A stretch of DNA of 64,000 bases from Kitasatospora sp. NBC_01246 (GCF_036226505.1 NZ_CP108484.1:8527501-8591500), one strand, 5' to 3'. Positions 53,701 through 61,551 are shown, counted from the stretch's first letter. Notes: generated by a model from the sequence alone, not told the origin. Numbers and translations are program-made.

Positions 53701-55076
53701 ACCCGGGCCTGGCCGCCCAGGGTGCCCTCGGTGCCGACCTCGCGGGCCACCCGGGTCACCTCGTCCGCGAACGCGGAGAGCGTGTCGACCATCGTGTTGA
53801 TGACGCCGGCCAGCGCGGCGACCTCGCCCTTGGCCTCGACGGTGATCTTCTGCGAGAGGTCGCCCTTGGCGACGGCGGTGGCCACCTGGGCGATCGAGCG
53901 GACCTGCCCGGTCAGGTTGGAGGCCATCACGTTGACGTTGTCGGTGAGGTCCTTCCAGGTGCCGGACGCACCCCGGACGGTGGCCTGGCCGCCGAGGTTG
54001 CCCTCGGTGCCGACCTCGCGGGCCACCCGGGTCACCTCGTCCGCGAAGGCGCTCAGCTGGTCGACCATCGTGTTGATGGTCTCCTTCAGCTCCAGGATCT
54101 CGCCGCGCGCGTCCACCCGGATCTTCTGGGAGAGGTCGCCCTGGGCGACGGCGGTGGTCACCTCGGCGATGGAGCGGACCTGGGCGGTGAGGTTGTCGGC
54201 CATGACGTTGACCGACTCGGTGAGGTCCCGCCAGGTGCCGGAGACGTCCCGGACGTCGGCCTGGCCGCCCAGGCGTCCCTCGGTGCCGACCTCGCGGGCC
54301 ACCCGGGTCACCTCGCCGGCGAAGGCGCTCAGCTGGTCGACCATCGTGTTGATGGTCTCCTTCAGCTCCAGGATCTCGCCGCGCGCGTCGACGTTGATCT
54401 TCTGGGACAGGTCGCCCTGGGCGACGGCGGTGGCCACCTGGGCGATGGAGCGGACCTGGGCGGTGAGGTTGCCGGCCATGAAGTTGACCGAGTCGGTGAG
54501 GTCGCGCCAGGTGCCGGAGACTCCCTTGACGTCGGCCTGGCCGCCGAGCCGGCCGTCGGTGCCGACCTCGCGGGCCACCCGGGTCACCTCGCCGGCGAAG
54601 GCGGACAGCTGGTCGACCATCGTGTTGACGGTGTTCTTGAGTTCGAGGATCTCGCCGCGGGCGTCGACGGTGATGGTCTGCGACAGGTCGCCCTTGGCGA
54701 CGGCGGTGGCCACCTGGGCGATGTCGCGGACCTGGGTGGTGAGGTTGCCGGCCATCGCGTTGACGGAGTCGGTCAGGTCCTTCCACGTCCCCGACACGCC
54801 GGGCACCTTGGCCTGGCCGCCGAGCCGGCCGTCGGTGCCGACCTCGCGGGCCACCCGGGTCACCTCGGAGGTGAACAGGGAGAGCTGGTCGACCATGCCG
54901 TTGAACACGGTGGCGATCTCGCCCAGCAGCCCGTCGGCATCGTCGGGCAGCCGGGTGCCGAAGTCGCCGTCGCGTACGGCGGTCAGCCCGGCCAGCAGCC
55001 GCCGCAGGTCCGGTTCGCCGACCTGCGCGGTGTCGCTCGTCGTGCGCTGTGCCTGGGACTTCGTCGTGCCCGCCAT
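50781..55076 (-). CDS. Poly-HAMP hybrid histidine kinase (HAMP array-GAF-HisKA-HATPase-REC)
   Basis: Soluble hybrid sensor kinase of 1,431 residues with no membrane helix. Residues about 25-620 are an array of HAMP-type units: one first unit, then six 92-residue repeats, each with EVTRVAREVG and a GDL(S/T) unit. A GAF domain (about 640-800) and a coiled coil follow, then HisKA with SHELRTPL (His876), an HATPase (GGTGLGLSIS) and a receiver domain with phospho-acceptor Asp1362 (LMDVMMPEMDG). A second, degenerate receiver-like segment lies between. The architecture resembles fungal Nik1/Os-1 osmosensors. It precedes the ANTAR-PP2C phosphatase in one operon. The signal is unknown; the cytosolic location suggests an osmotic or intracellular cue. 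Confidence 0.94.
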   Translation of the reverse strand: MAGTTKSQAQRTTSDTAQVGEPDLRRLLAGLTAVRDGDFGTRLPDDADGLLGEIATVFNGMVDQLSLFTSEVTRVAREVGTDGRLGGQAKVPGVSGTWKDLTDSVNAMAGNLTTQVRDIAQVATAVAKGDLSQTITVDARGEILELKNTVNTMVDQLSAFAGEVTRVAREVGTDGRLGGQADVKGVSGTWRDLTDSVNFMAGNLTAQVRSIAQVATAVAQGDLSQKINVDARGEILELKETINTMVDQLSAFAGEVTRVAREVGTEGRLGGQADVRDVSGTWRDLTESVNVMADNLTAQVRSIAEVTTAVAQGDLSQKIRVDARGEILELKETINTMVDQLSAFADEVTRVAREVGTEGNLGGQATVRGASGTWKDLTDNVNVMASNLTGQVRSIAQVATAVAKGDLSQKITVEAKGEVAALAGVINTMVDTLSAFADEVTRVAREVGTEGTLGGQARVPNVAGTWKDLTDNVNFMAHNLTSQVRNIAQVTTAVAKGDLTRKIDVDARGEILELKTTINTMVDQLSAFAAEVTRVAREVGSEGRLGGQAEVEGVSGTWKRLTENVNELAGNLTRQVRAIAEVTSAVAEGDLTRSITVDASGEVADLKDNINFMVESLRETTRANEEQDWLKSNLARISALMQGRRDLPVVAELIMDEITPLVAAQYGAFYLAEDTGGATFLNLIGSYAFPAGAGPTRFRLGESFVGQAARSRRTIAVDRLPAGYVSVSSGLGRAEAASLIVLPIVVEEQVLGVIELAALQDFTPVHQAFLEQLMETIGVNVNTIVANARTDELLGESQRLTSELQVRSAELQARQEELQSSNAELEDKAALLAAQNRDIETKNLEIEQARQELEDRAHQLSVASTYKSEFLANMSHELRTPLNSLLILAQLLAQNPTRNLTAKQVEYAGIIHSAGSDLLQLINDILDLSKVEAGKMDVSPERIPLRQLLDYVEATFRPLTSQKRLAFQVTTAAGVPAELLTDDYRLRQVLRNLLSNAVKFTERGSVDLRIELADGAQLPDVARRDDGPVVAFHVVDTGIGIDPQHLESVFGAFQQADGTTSRKYGGTGLGLSISREIAFLLGGAITAQSTPGQGSTFSLYLPAARAEFVELSGQAPREALEPGPAESARPGQDEQAGQAGTPEVAQPKRLLVIEERQRGLLSLVAESAVADLTGHADLGGPRGAVEVITTVGAQEAAETLAATPCHCVVLELDLPNGAALDFLEEMARDAALHSVPVLAHNNRRLGAEQERLLQQRATVQPLELLSSLDELRERIALHLSAEQPGDVLPLVRAEDPATPLAQDVDGSLAGRTVLVVDDDDRNLYALTGILELHGMRVLQAENGRAAIDTLTRNAGVDLILMDVMMPEMDGYAATTAIRAMPAYTDLPIIAVTAKAMMGDREKSLASGASDYVTKPVDARDLITCIERWLRP
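53281..54900 (-). repeat. Six tandem 276-bp coding repeats (HAMP array)
   Basis: The block ACCTCGCGGGCCACCCGGGT recurs at 53461, 53737, 54013, 54289, 54565 and 54841, each step exactly 276 bases (92 codons). Copies are highly alike at the DNA level, so unequal recombination could change the number of HAMP units. Confidence 0.93.
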
Positions 55077-55137
55077 CGGGACGTCGCTTCCTCGTCAGGT
55101 GCCGGGCCGAAGGCCCGCCACAGTCACCGCCCGCTCC

Positions 55138-55172
55138 GGCCTGTGGCCCGGCCGAGGGCCGGGCCACAGGCC
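55138..55172. terminator. Perfect 16-bp hairpin upstream of the kinase gene
   Basis: Arms 55138-55153 and 55157-55172 pair perfectly around a GAG loop. It lies 62 bases before the kinase start on the - strand, so it could end transcription from the sigma-factor remnant or act in the kinase leader. Confidence 0.6.
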
Positions 55173-55507
55173 GCGCAAGGCACCAGTCCGTACCGTCAGG
55201 GACGGTACTCCACCTGTTCCGCCAGGGTGAACTCCGCCGTCGGCACGGGGCCGTGACCCCGCTCACGTCGGGCCGCAGGCCCCCGTGGGGGCGTGCGGCC
55301 CGTCGGTGCCGGCCGGAGGGCGGCCCCGCGCCGCGGTGGCGCGTCGCCCCGGCCGACCTGTCGCCGCCGTTCTCCCGCGACGCCGGGCCCGCTCCGGAAG
55401 CACCGGGGCGGGTGCCGGTGATCCTGATCACCCGCTTCGCCGCCGGTGTGACCGACGCCGCCCGCTCCCGCCGCCGCACGGTCGGGAACACCCCGGGACC
55501 CCCGAAA

Positions 55508-55536
55508 GGGGCGCCCGACGGTTCGGCGGGCGCCCC
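55508..55536 (-). terminator. 10-bp hairpin after the sigma-factor remnant
   Basis: GGGGCGCCCG (55508-55517) and CGGGCGCCCC (55527-55536) pair perfectly with a 9-base loop. On the - strand it is followed by TTTCGG. It lies where the sigma gene should end, so it is likely the old terminator of that gene. Confidence 0.6.
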
Positions 55537-55544
55537 TCCCATGC

Positions 55545-55864
55545 CGTCCGCGACGGCTCGGGAGCATCGCTCGGGCGTCGGCGAGGAGATCGGCGCGCAG
55601 GCCGGCCAGGGTGCGATCGAGCAGCCGGGAGACGTGCATCTGCGCGATGCCGAGCCGGCGGCCGATCTCGCCCTGGGTCAGCTCGGCGCCGAAGCGCAGG
55701 GAGAGGATGGTGCGGTCGCGCTCCGGCAGGGCGGCGATCGCCGGCTTGAGGGTCCCAGGCAGAGCATGAGCTCGTAGGCGCCCTCCTCCTGCGCGACCCG
55801 GTCCGCCAGCGGGTCGCCGCCGTCCGCCCCGAGGGTCGGGGCGTCGAGTCCTCTGCTGGGGATC
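55545..55864 (-). pseudogene. Truncated, frameshifted SigB/SigF-family sigma factor
   Basis: On the - strand the first frame gives SRGLDAPTLGADGGDPLADR, then VAQEEGAYELML, the region 3 to region 4 linker of the sigma-B/F family. A one-base deletion near 55752-55756 shifts the frame; the next frame continues KPAIAALPERDRTILSLRFG, then LTQGEIGRRLGISQMHVSRL, the region 4 helix-turn-helix. No stop appears at the usual place. Regions 1-2 and most of region 3 are absent: upstream is only the start of another gene. It cannot work as a sigma factor as it stands. Its neighbours, a STAS gene and an RsbW-like gene, are the usual partners of such a sigma factor. Confidence 0.85.
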
Positions 55865-56073
55865 ATTTGATCGGGTACGACGCGGCTCACCTGCCCAGCC
55901 TCACCCGGATCAGGCCTCCCCTTGCGGAAAGGCCCCACTGTATTCACATTGCCCGCACATTCGGGTGGCACTGCTCGACTGTCCCGCCCGGAGGGCGTAC
56001 CTTGCGGTCGGATGCCGCCGTACCGTCGTACGGGCTGACACGGCCCCACTCGACAGAAGGAGGACGGAGAGCG

Positions 56074-56472
56074 ATGCCCCACGGCGTCCCCGAGCCGGAA
56101 CCGGCCCCCCACCAGCCCGGCGAGGACTCGCACACCGTGCGCCTCAGGGCCGATCTGCGAACCGAGGACGGTGCGGTGGTCGTCTCGCCGGTCGGCGAGC
56201 TGGACTACGACAGCGTGGCGCTCCTGCGCGCGCAGCTCCACGAGGCGATCGGACAGGCCCGGGAGCGGGTCGTCGTCGACTGCCACGGCTTGTCGTTCTG
56301 CGACTCCACCGGCCTCAACCTGCTGCTCAACACCCGCGCCGAAGCGGAACGCGCGCACCTCACCCTCGTCCTGGCCGGCCTGCAGTCCTCGGTCGCCCGA
56401 CTGTTCGAGCTCACCGGGGCGCAGACCGTGTTCGACATCCGCGCGGACCTCGGTTCGGCTCTCGCCCGATGA
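56074..56472 (+). CDS. STAS-domain anti-sigma factor antagonist
   Basis: RsbV-type protein, 132 residues: VVVSPVGELDYDSVALLRAQ and VVVDCHGLSFCDSTGLNLLL, in which Ser of CDSTG is the phosphorylation site. AAGGAGG precedes the ATG by about 10 bases. It is divergent from the sigma-factor remnant, with about 210 bases between, and is followed after 168 bases by the RsbW-like kinase in the same direction. These two are the natural pair: the kinase phosphorylates this protein, releasing or holding a sigma factor. With the adjoining sigma gene broken, the pair must act on one encoded elsewhere. Confidence 0.92.
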   Translation: MPHGVPEPEPAPHQPGEDSHTVRLRADLRTEDGAVVVSPVGELDYDSVALLRAQLHEAIGQARERVVVDCHGLSFCDSTGLNLLLNTRAEAERAHLTLVLAGLQSSVARLFELTGAQTVFDIRADLGSALAR

Positions 56473-56640
56473 CGCCGGGTACACCCGGGCGCCGGAGGGC
56501 GGCCCGTGGACCGTGCGGCAGCCGTCGGGGGGCGGCGGGGCCCGGTGCACGTCACCGGTGTCTCCTGCGAACCGGCGGGCACACGAGGAAGCAAAGGCCG
56601 GTTGCCACCCGGTCCCGGTCGGTCGTCGGAGTGAGGACAG

Positions 56641-57111
56641 ATGAGTGCCAGTGAGTACCGGACGGCGAGCCGGTCGGTGATGCCAGGGATGCCTCCCACC
56701 GGTCAGGTCCGGAGGCTGACCCTGGACGGTGCGGCAGGTGCGGTCGGACGCTGTCGCGACCGGACACGGGCCGCGCTGGAGGACTGGGGATGGCTGCCCA
56801 CCACCGATCCGGACCAGCAGGCCCGGGCCGACGACGTCCTCCTCATCGTCTCCGAGCTCGCCACCAACGCCTGCCAGCACGCCGGCGGGCCGGACCAGCT
56901 CGTCCTGTCCGCGAGTGCCGGCACCCTCCGGATCGAGGTGCTGGACGGCTCCGACGAACCGCCGCGGCCCCGGTTGCCGCACGAGCCGACCCGCATCGGC
57001 GGGCACGGCCTGCACACCGTCGAGCTGCTGGCCAGCCGGTGGGGGCACCTTCCGCGGGCTGACCGCCCCGGCAAGGCGGTCTGGGTCGAGATCGACCTCC
57101 CGCAGGGCTGA
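56641..57111 (+). CDS. RsbW/SpoIIAB-like anti-sigma serine kinase (HATPase)
   Basis: The 156-residue protein has a GHKL ATPase fold: N-box VSELATNACQHAG (Glu72, Asn76), G1-like VLDGSDEPPRP and a G2 region GGHGLHTVELLASRWG. Such proteins bind sigma factors and phosphorylate STAS antagonists. The G1 box is a variant (DGSDEPP), common among the streptomycete ATP-binding regulators that have drifted from strict SpoIIAB. It follows a STAS gene in the same direction. No sigma factor is intact next to it. Confidence 0.9.
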   Translation: MSASEYRTASRSVMPGMPPTGQVRRLTLDGAAGAVGRCRDRTRAALEDWGWLPTTDPDQQARADDVLLIVSELATNACQHAGGPDQLVLSASAGTLRIEVLDGSDEPPRPRLPHEPTRIGGHGLHTVELLASRWGHLPRADRPGKAVWVEIDLPQG

Positions 57112-57185
57112 GCGGCGTCGGTCGGCGCCGCCGGCCCCGCCGGGGGCGCGCCGTCGTCCGGGCGGGTGGCGGGGTGCCGCCCGGC

Positions 57186-57890
57186 TCAGCTGATCGGCAG
57201 GGTTCCGGGGAAGACCGTGCACCAGAGCAGGACGAAGGTCGCGATCGTCATGAGGGGGGCGAGGAACTTCGTCTCGACGCCGTTTCCGGTGCGCTTGATC
57301 AGCGGTATCTCGTAACGCCGTCCGTACGGCCAGAACAGCGGGACGCCCCGCCTGGTCAGGAAGTCGCCGAGCAGGTGCGCCAGGACGCCCAGGGTCACCG
57401 CGCACGGCAGCCAGTACCGGGCGTTCGGCAGCCAGGAGTCCAGGCCGGCCGCTCCGAGGGCGGCCAGGCCGGTGGGCAGTGCCCAGGTCGCCGGGCCGTT
57501 GCCGGGCGGGTGCAGGTGCAGGGCCCGCAGGGCCAGCGCCAGCAGGCAGAAGGTCAGGCCCAGGACGAAGCCGCGGCCCAGATGGGCGATACCGGCCCAG
57601 GTACCGGCGCCGGCGAGGGCCGCGAACAGCAGCGAGTGGGTCGCGTGGCGATGGCCCCCGCTGACCCGGCCCAGCACGCGGCAGAGCACCCCGGACACCG
57701 GCCCGAGGAAGTGGGCGAGCGTGCTGTCGTGGTGGTCCAGGTCGGGCAGGAGGGCGGCGCCGGCGCACAGGACGGTGCCCATCAGGAGGTCGGCGGGCCC
57801 GAACCCTGGTCCGACCAGTTCGACGGGGAGATGGCTCGACGCCGCCGCGAACAGCAGCCCTCCGCTCACCGCGTGCGAATGTCCCATCAT
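57186..57890 (-). CDS. Membrane-bound metal-dependent hydrolase (YdjM/DUF457 family)
   Basis: A 234-residue membrane protein with the family's metal-site motifs: GHSHAVSGG at the N-terminus, LLPDLDHHDSTLAHFLG, GGHRHATHSLL and HLLGDFLTRRGV. About five hydrophobic helices alternate with these. YdjM of E. coli is LexA-controlled; the biochemical substrate is unknown. The first two codons are both ATG, so the start may be 57890 or 57887. It is convergent with the RsbW-like gene; 74 bases separate them. Confidence 0.9.
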   Translation of the reverse strand: MMGHSHAVSGGLLFAAASSHLPVELVGPGFGPADLLMGTVLCAGAALLPDLDHHDSTLAHFLGPVSGVLCRVLGRVSGGHRHATHSLLFAALAGAGTWAGIAHLGRGFVLGLTFCLLALALRALHLHPPGNGPATWALPTGLAALGAAGLDSWLPNARYWLPCAVTLGVLAHLLGDFLTRRGVPLFWPYGRRYEIPLIKRTGNGVETKFLAPLMTIATFVLLWCTVFPGTLPIS

Positions 57891-58225
57891 GGCGCGCCCC
57901 CACCTTCGTCGCTCTTCTCGACCGCCGCTCCCCTCGACGGACCGCGCGACCGGCCGGACCCGCGCCCGACGGCGCGTCGACTACCCGCGATCTTCGTGTC
58001 GAAGCGCCCCCGGGCCGCGGGTGACGTCCGGTGCGGACCCCTGAGTCCGTACCGTCTCCGGTACCGACGACGGGAACGGCACGTACGCCGCCGCTCCGGG
58101 CGCCGGTGCGCCCGCTCCGACAGTCCCCGGGAAGCCGGCCCCGCCCGCCTCTCCACGGGCCCTCACCCGCGCCCGTGATCCCTGCCGCCGGTAGCGGGGA
58201 TCGCCGTGCGACCGGCCGGAGCCGG
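57891..58225. other. 335-bp gap, no gene seen
   Basis: No start, domain or consistent coding frame is visible between the hydrolase gene and the oxidoreductase remnant. It probably holds the hydrolase promoter and part of the decayed neighbour. Confidence 0.45.
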
Positions 58226-58960
58226 GTTCCCGGGCCGGTGAGGGGGTGTTCGTCGAGGAATACCAGGGTGTTGGCGCCCCACGGGACGAGGGCGAACGCG
58301 ATCGTTGATCGCGCCGCCGACCAGGCTGGGATCGCGCTCCTCCAGGAGCGTCGGGGTGAGCACGCGCCGGGCGACGATACGGTCCCTGAAGCCCGGGGCG
58401 AACCGTTCCACCTGGTCCTCGATCCGCTCCGCCATCGCCTCGGTCTCGCGGGTGTCCCAGTGGCCGTGATGCCGGCGTCCCCAGGTCGTCCCTGATCACC
58501 TGGGGGACGTGGGTGTGGGCCCAGGCGGACCCGGTGCCGGCGGGGGACCTGCCGGGATCGGGGGGTCGTCATCTGCCCCAGGAGCGCGAACGGGCGGCGC
58601 GGCAGCCGCCCCGTGCTCAACTGCAGCGCGTAGTCGCTCAACTCGTCGAGGTCGGCGCCCAGGTGCACGGTCCCGGCCGCGGCCGCCTCGGGCGCGGTCC
58701 AGGGGACGGGGCCGTCGAGGGCCCAGTCGACCTTGACCGTGGAGAAGTCCCACTGGAAGCGCCGGAGATCCGCGCGCGTCCGGGGCGGCAGGTGCTCCCA
58801 CCCCACCAGGGCGCCGTACAGGGTCGGCGCCGGAACGTCCGCGAGGACGGCACGGCGGGCCCGGTGGGACTGGCCGTCGGCGGTGCGCACGCCCAGCGCG
58901 CGGCCCCCGCGCACCACCACCTCGTCCGGGAACTCCCGCCGACGGGCCTCCGACTCCCTC
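58226..58960 (-). pseudogene. Decayed CrtI-like FAD-dependent oxidoreductase (phytoene desaturase-related)
   Basis: Homology is scattered over three frames on the - strand. The first frame reads RRAVLADVPAPTLYGALVGW, then LRRFQWDFSTVKVDWALDGP and FALLGQMTTP. A second continues with VIRDDLG. A third reads MAERIEDQVERFAPGFRDRI and RRVLTPTLLEERDPSLVGGA, after which similarity ends. Together this is the C-terminal half of a COG1233-type oxidoreductase. The N-terminal FAD-binding Rossmann part is missing and at least two frameshifts are present. Confidence 0.8.
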
Positions 58961-59020
58961 CCCGAAGTGCCCTCGGCCGGGCCGTGTCGGCGCGGCCGGT
59001 GCTGCCGCTATCGTGCGGGG

Positions 59021-59431
59021 ATGGACATGCGGGTGGAGATCCTGGGGCTGATCACGGAGGCGGAAGAGCAGCTCGGGACGGCAGGGTGGGACCTCACGCC
59101 GAGGGACCGGGCGCTGGCCCGCGAGGTGGCCGCCGGCCTCGGGGTGGTCGGCCCGGAGGGCGGCCGGGCGGATGCGGTGGAGCCCCAGCGGCTGGAGCGG
59201 CTGCGCGAGGCGCTCGCCGTGCTGGCGATCGGCCTGGCCCGCACCCACGGCCGCCTGGCCTGGTTCCTGGCGGGGTGCAGCGCGGCGCTCTCCCCCGTCC
59301 TGCACTGGCGGGCCCTGCCGGCGGGGGACGGCCCGACGTTCAATACCGTCGTCCCCACCGCGGAGCAGTTCACCCAGGCCGAGGAGGCGGTGCGGCGGCT
59401 GGCTTCCATGCTCGCCCGGATCAGCGCCTGA
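59021..59431 (+). CDS. Hypothetical helical protein
   Basis: A 136-residue, mostly helical product (MDMRVEILGLITEAEEQLG, then ERLREALAVLAIGLARTHGR and EQFTQAEEAVRRLASMLARI) with no signal peptide or membrane helix and no motif I recognise. Codon use is typical of real genes. The Shine-Dalgarno is weak at the ATG 59021; a second ATG at 59027 is possible. It is divergent from the oxidoreductase remnant, which is truncated close to this gene. Confidence 0.65.
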   Translation: MDMRVEILGLITEAEEQLGTAGWDLTPRDRALAREVAAGLGVVGPEGGRADAVEPQRLERLREALAVLAIGLARTHGRLAWFLAGCSAALSPVLHWRALPAGDGPTFNTVVPTAEQFTQAEEAVRRLASMLARISA

Positions 59432-59811
59432 ACAGTGACGCCCCTGCAGTGATGCCTGAACAGTGATGTCCGGGAGCGCGAACTCTCGCTCTGGCGTACG
59501 ACCGATGCCGGTCCCGCCGGAGGACAGTGGCCCCGGGGGTGCCCGGCCGGCACCCGAGGGCCGCCGCCGTCCGGCCGCAACCCCCGTCGGGGAGACGGAG
59601 TTCACTCGGCACGGTGCCCCCTCGGCGGCTGCCGCGCTCCGGCCGGGGGGCCGCCTGGCAGGCTCGGCGCCCTCGCCGCCACACGAACGCGCTCTGCCCC
59701 GTACGCCCGGTCCTCAGCTCCCGCGCCGGCGCGGGAGGGGCGGGAGTCGCCTGCGGGTCGCGCTTCCGCGGCCTCGTTTCGAGCGCCGGGATTCCCTGGC
59801 AGGATCGGGGC
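59432..59811. other. 380-bp gap with a short direct repeat
   Basis: No gene is seen. CCTGAACAGTGA occurs twice, at about 59428 and 59455, with a related CAGTGATGCC between, just after the hypothetical gene. The rest should hold the promoter of the AraC-type gene. Confidence 0.45.
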
Positions 59812-60780
59812 ATGGAGAGTGTGGACTTCCGCAGTGGCAGCCTGGACGCGACGGAGGCCTTCCTGTCGTCCGCGTACACCCCGATGCGGATCGGTGGATC
59901 GGTGAGTGACGCGCAGGTGCGGGTCACCCGTCGAGCGGCGGGCCCGCTGAGCGTGGACCGTCTCGCCGTCAATTTCGACATGGGGTACGACGCCGGCAGC
60001 CTGGGCAGGATCTGCCTGGTCAGCATGCACGCCGGGACCTTGGTGGACCGGACGGACGGCCGGGAGACGGTGTACGGCCCGGGGGAGACGTTCCTCCTCG
60101 CCCAGCCCGACCTCCCGTACCAGGGCGAGGTACGGTCGGCGCGCTACACCATCGCGATGTTCGATCCGGCCCTGCTGGACCGGATGGCCGCCGCCGGCGG
60201 AGCAGCCGGGCCGGGACCGGTGAGGCTGACGGGCTCCCGGGCGGTCACCGAGGCCGGGAACAAGCGACTCGGCGCCGCGATCGCCTACGTGCGCGACGCG
60301 GTCCTGAACGACGCGGCGTCCTTCCCGGGCGCGCTGGCCGTCTCCACCGCCGCGCAGCACCTCGCGGCGGTGGTGCTGGCCTCGCTGCCCCACACCGTCA
60401 GGACCGCGCCCGCGCGCGTCGACACCCGCGACGCCGACAGCGGCACCCTTCGGCGGGCGGTCTCGTTCATCGAGGACAACGCCCACCGCGACATCGCGCT
60501 CGCCGACATCGCGACCGCCGTGAGGGTGACCCCGCGCGCACTGCAGTACGCGTTCCGTCGCCACGCGGGGACCACGCCGCTGGGGTTTCTGCGCCGGGTC
60601 CGGCTGGAACGCGCGCACGCGGACCTCGCCGCCGCCGACCCGTACGCCGGGGTGACCGTCACGCAGATCGCCGCGCACTGGGGGTTCGCCCACTCCGGGC
60701 GGTTCGCCGCCCTCTACCGCTCGGTGTACGGCCGGGCGCCGTCGCTCGCGCTCAAGGGGGTCGGCGCCGAACGGCGGTGA
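59812..60780 (+). CDS. AraC-family transcriptional regulator
   Basis: Regulator of 322 residues. The N-terminal half is an AraC-binding-like sensor (VNFDMGYDAGSLGRICLVSM, YGPGETFLLAQPDLPYQGEV). The C-terminal 100 residues hold the two helix-turn-helix segments of the family: IALADIATAVRVTPRALQYA and VTVTQIAAHWGFAHSGRFAA, then LYRSVYGRAPS. The start at ATG 59812 follows AGGA. The target genes are not evident: both neighbours are separated or opposite in strand. Confidence 0.92.
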   Translation: MESVDFRSGSLDATEAFLSSAYTPMRIGGSVSDAQVRVTRRAAGPLSVDRLAVNFDMGYDAGSLGRICLVSMHAGTLVDRTDGRETVYGPGETFLLAQPDLPYQGEVRSARYTIAMFDPALLDRMAAAGGAAGPGPVRLTGSRAVTEAGNKRLGAAIAYVRDAVLNDAASFPGALAVSTAAQHLAAVVLASLPHTVRTAPARVDTRDADSGTLRRAVSFIEDNAHRDIALADIATAVRVTPRALQYAFRRHAGTTPLGFLRRVRLERAHADLAAADPYAGVTVTQIAAHWGFAHSGRFAALYRSVYGRAPSLALKGVGAERR

Positions 60781-60840
60781 TCGTCGGGCCGGTCGTCGGC
60801 CGGTCGTCGGCCGGTCGTCGCCCGCCGTCGGGCCCGGGGG

Positions 60841-61197
60841 TCAGAACGGCCTGGACGGTTCGGACGCGGGGACGGGCGGCACTCCCAGGAGGGTGTCGGT
60901 CTCCGTCAGGCGCAGCAGCCGGCGCAACTGGTCCTGCGGCGCGGCGACCCGGAAGGCGATGCCCAGGCCGACGGCGGTCATCCGGGCCCGCAGGAACTCG
61001 TTGAGCCCGGCCGACGCACAGAAGCTCAGCTTGTCGCAGTCCACGACCAGGGCCTGCGGGAGGGGAGGGGCACCGAGTCCGTCGTCCAGCGCGGCACGCA
61101 GGACGTCAGCCGTATCCATGTCGGCGACCCCGTCGAGTGCGACCCGCCGCACACCGGGTGCGCTCTGGTGGCTGGCGATGCGAAGTCCGGATTCCAC
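60841..61197 (-). CDS. STAS-domain anti-sigma factor antagonist, variant
   Basis: The 118-residue protein has the STAS fold: VRRVALDGVADMDTADVL and LVVDCDKLSFCASAGLNEFL. The phosphorylatable position reads CASAG where the other copies in the window have CDSTG or CGSIG, so Ser is kept but the acidic neighbour is lost. The start is GTG 61197, 5 bases after AAAGG. It is convergent with the AraC gene. Confidence 0.85.
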   Translation of the reverse strand: MESGLRIASHQSAPGVRRVALDGVADMDTADVLRAALDDGLGAPPLPQALVVDCDKLSFCASAGLNEFLRARMTAVGLGIAFRVAAPQDQLRRLLRLTETDTLLGVPPVPASEPSRPF

Positions 61198-61526
61198 TGA
61201 TGCCTTTCCCTGAGTGTGGCCGAGTGCCGGTCCCGGCCCACTCTCCCGGTCGGATGCCGTTCGCGCAGCACCGGGAGCGAAGCCTTTCCGCTCGGTGGCA
61301 GTCCGGGAAACGAAACGGCGCGGCGTCCGGGCGGGCGGTCCGATCGGTGGGCAGTCAGGGCCGGGGGCCGGACGGGGTCGCGACAGGGGAGCGTCCGGCT
61401 GCCGACGACGCTGGTGGTCGTGCTGTCGAAGCCGGTGTCGGACCTCGTGGTCCTCACCCGGACGAGGCCGTGCGGCACCCGGAGCCCTTCTACGAGCCGT
61501 TCACCACGCTGTCCTGACCGGCCGGC
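61198..61526. other. Gene-poor stretch with a short coding-like tail
   Basis: No full gene is seen. A + strand frame ending at TGA 61515-61517 gives GPHPDEAVRHPEPFYEPFTT with gene-like codons, then a hairpin follows 9 bases later. This looks like the last residues of a lost gene with its terminator kept. I cannot name the family. Confidence 0.4.
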
Positions 61527-61551
61527 ACCACCCCCGGGTCCGGGAGGTGGT
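61527..61551. terminator. Hairpin after the coding-like tail
   Basis: ACCACC-CCCGG pairs with CCGGG-A-GGTGGT: an 11-bp stem with one bulged A and a GT loop. It starts 9 bases after the TGA at 61515-61517. Confidence 0.5.

Noticed and set aside
50769..55256. 1,495-residue open frame on the + strand opposite the poly-HAMP kinase
   Set aside because: It is a repeat-rich antisense frame (Leu/Gly/Asp/Val) mirroring the HAMP repeats. The - strand encodes a complete kinase with catalytic His and Asp.
60785..60830. GGTCGTCGGCC tandem repeat after the AraC gene as a regulatory array
   Set aside because: Only about three short imperfect units lie at a gene end; this is more likely slippage in GC-rich DNA.
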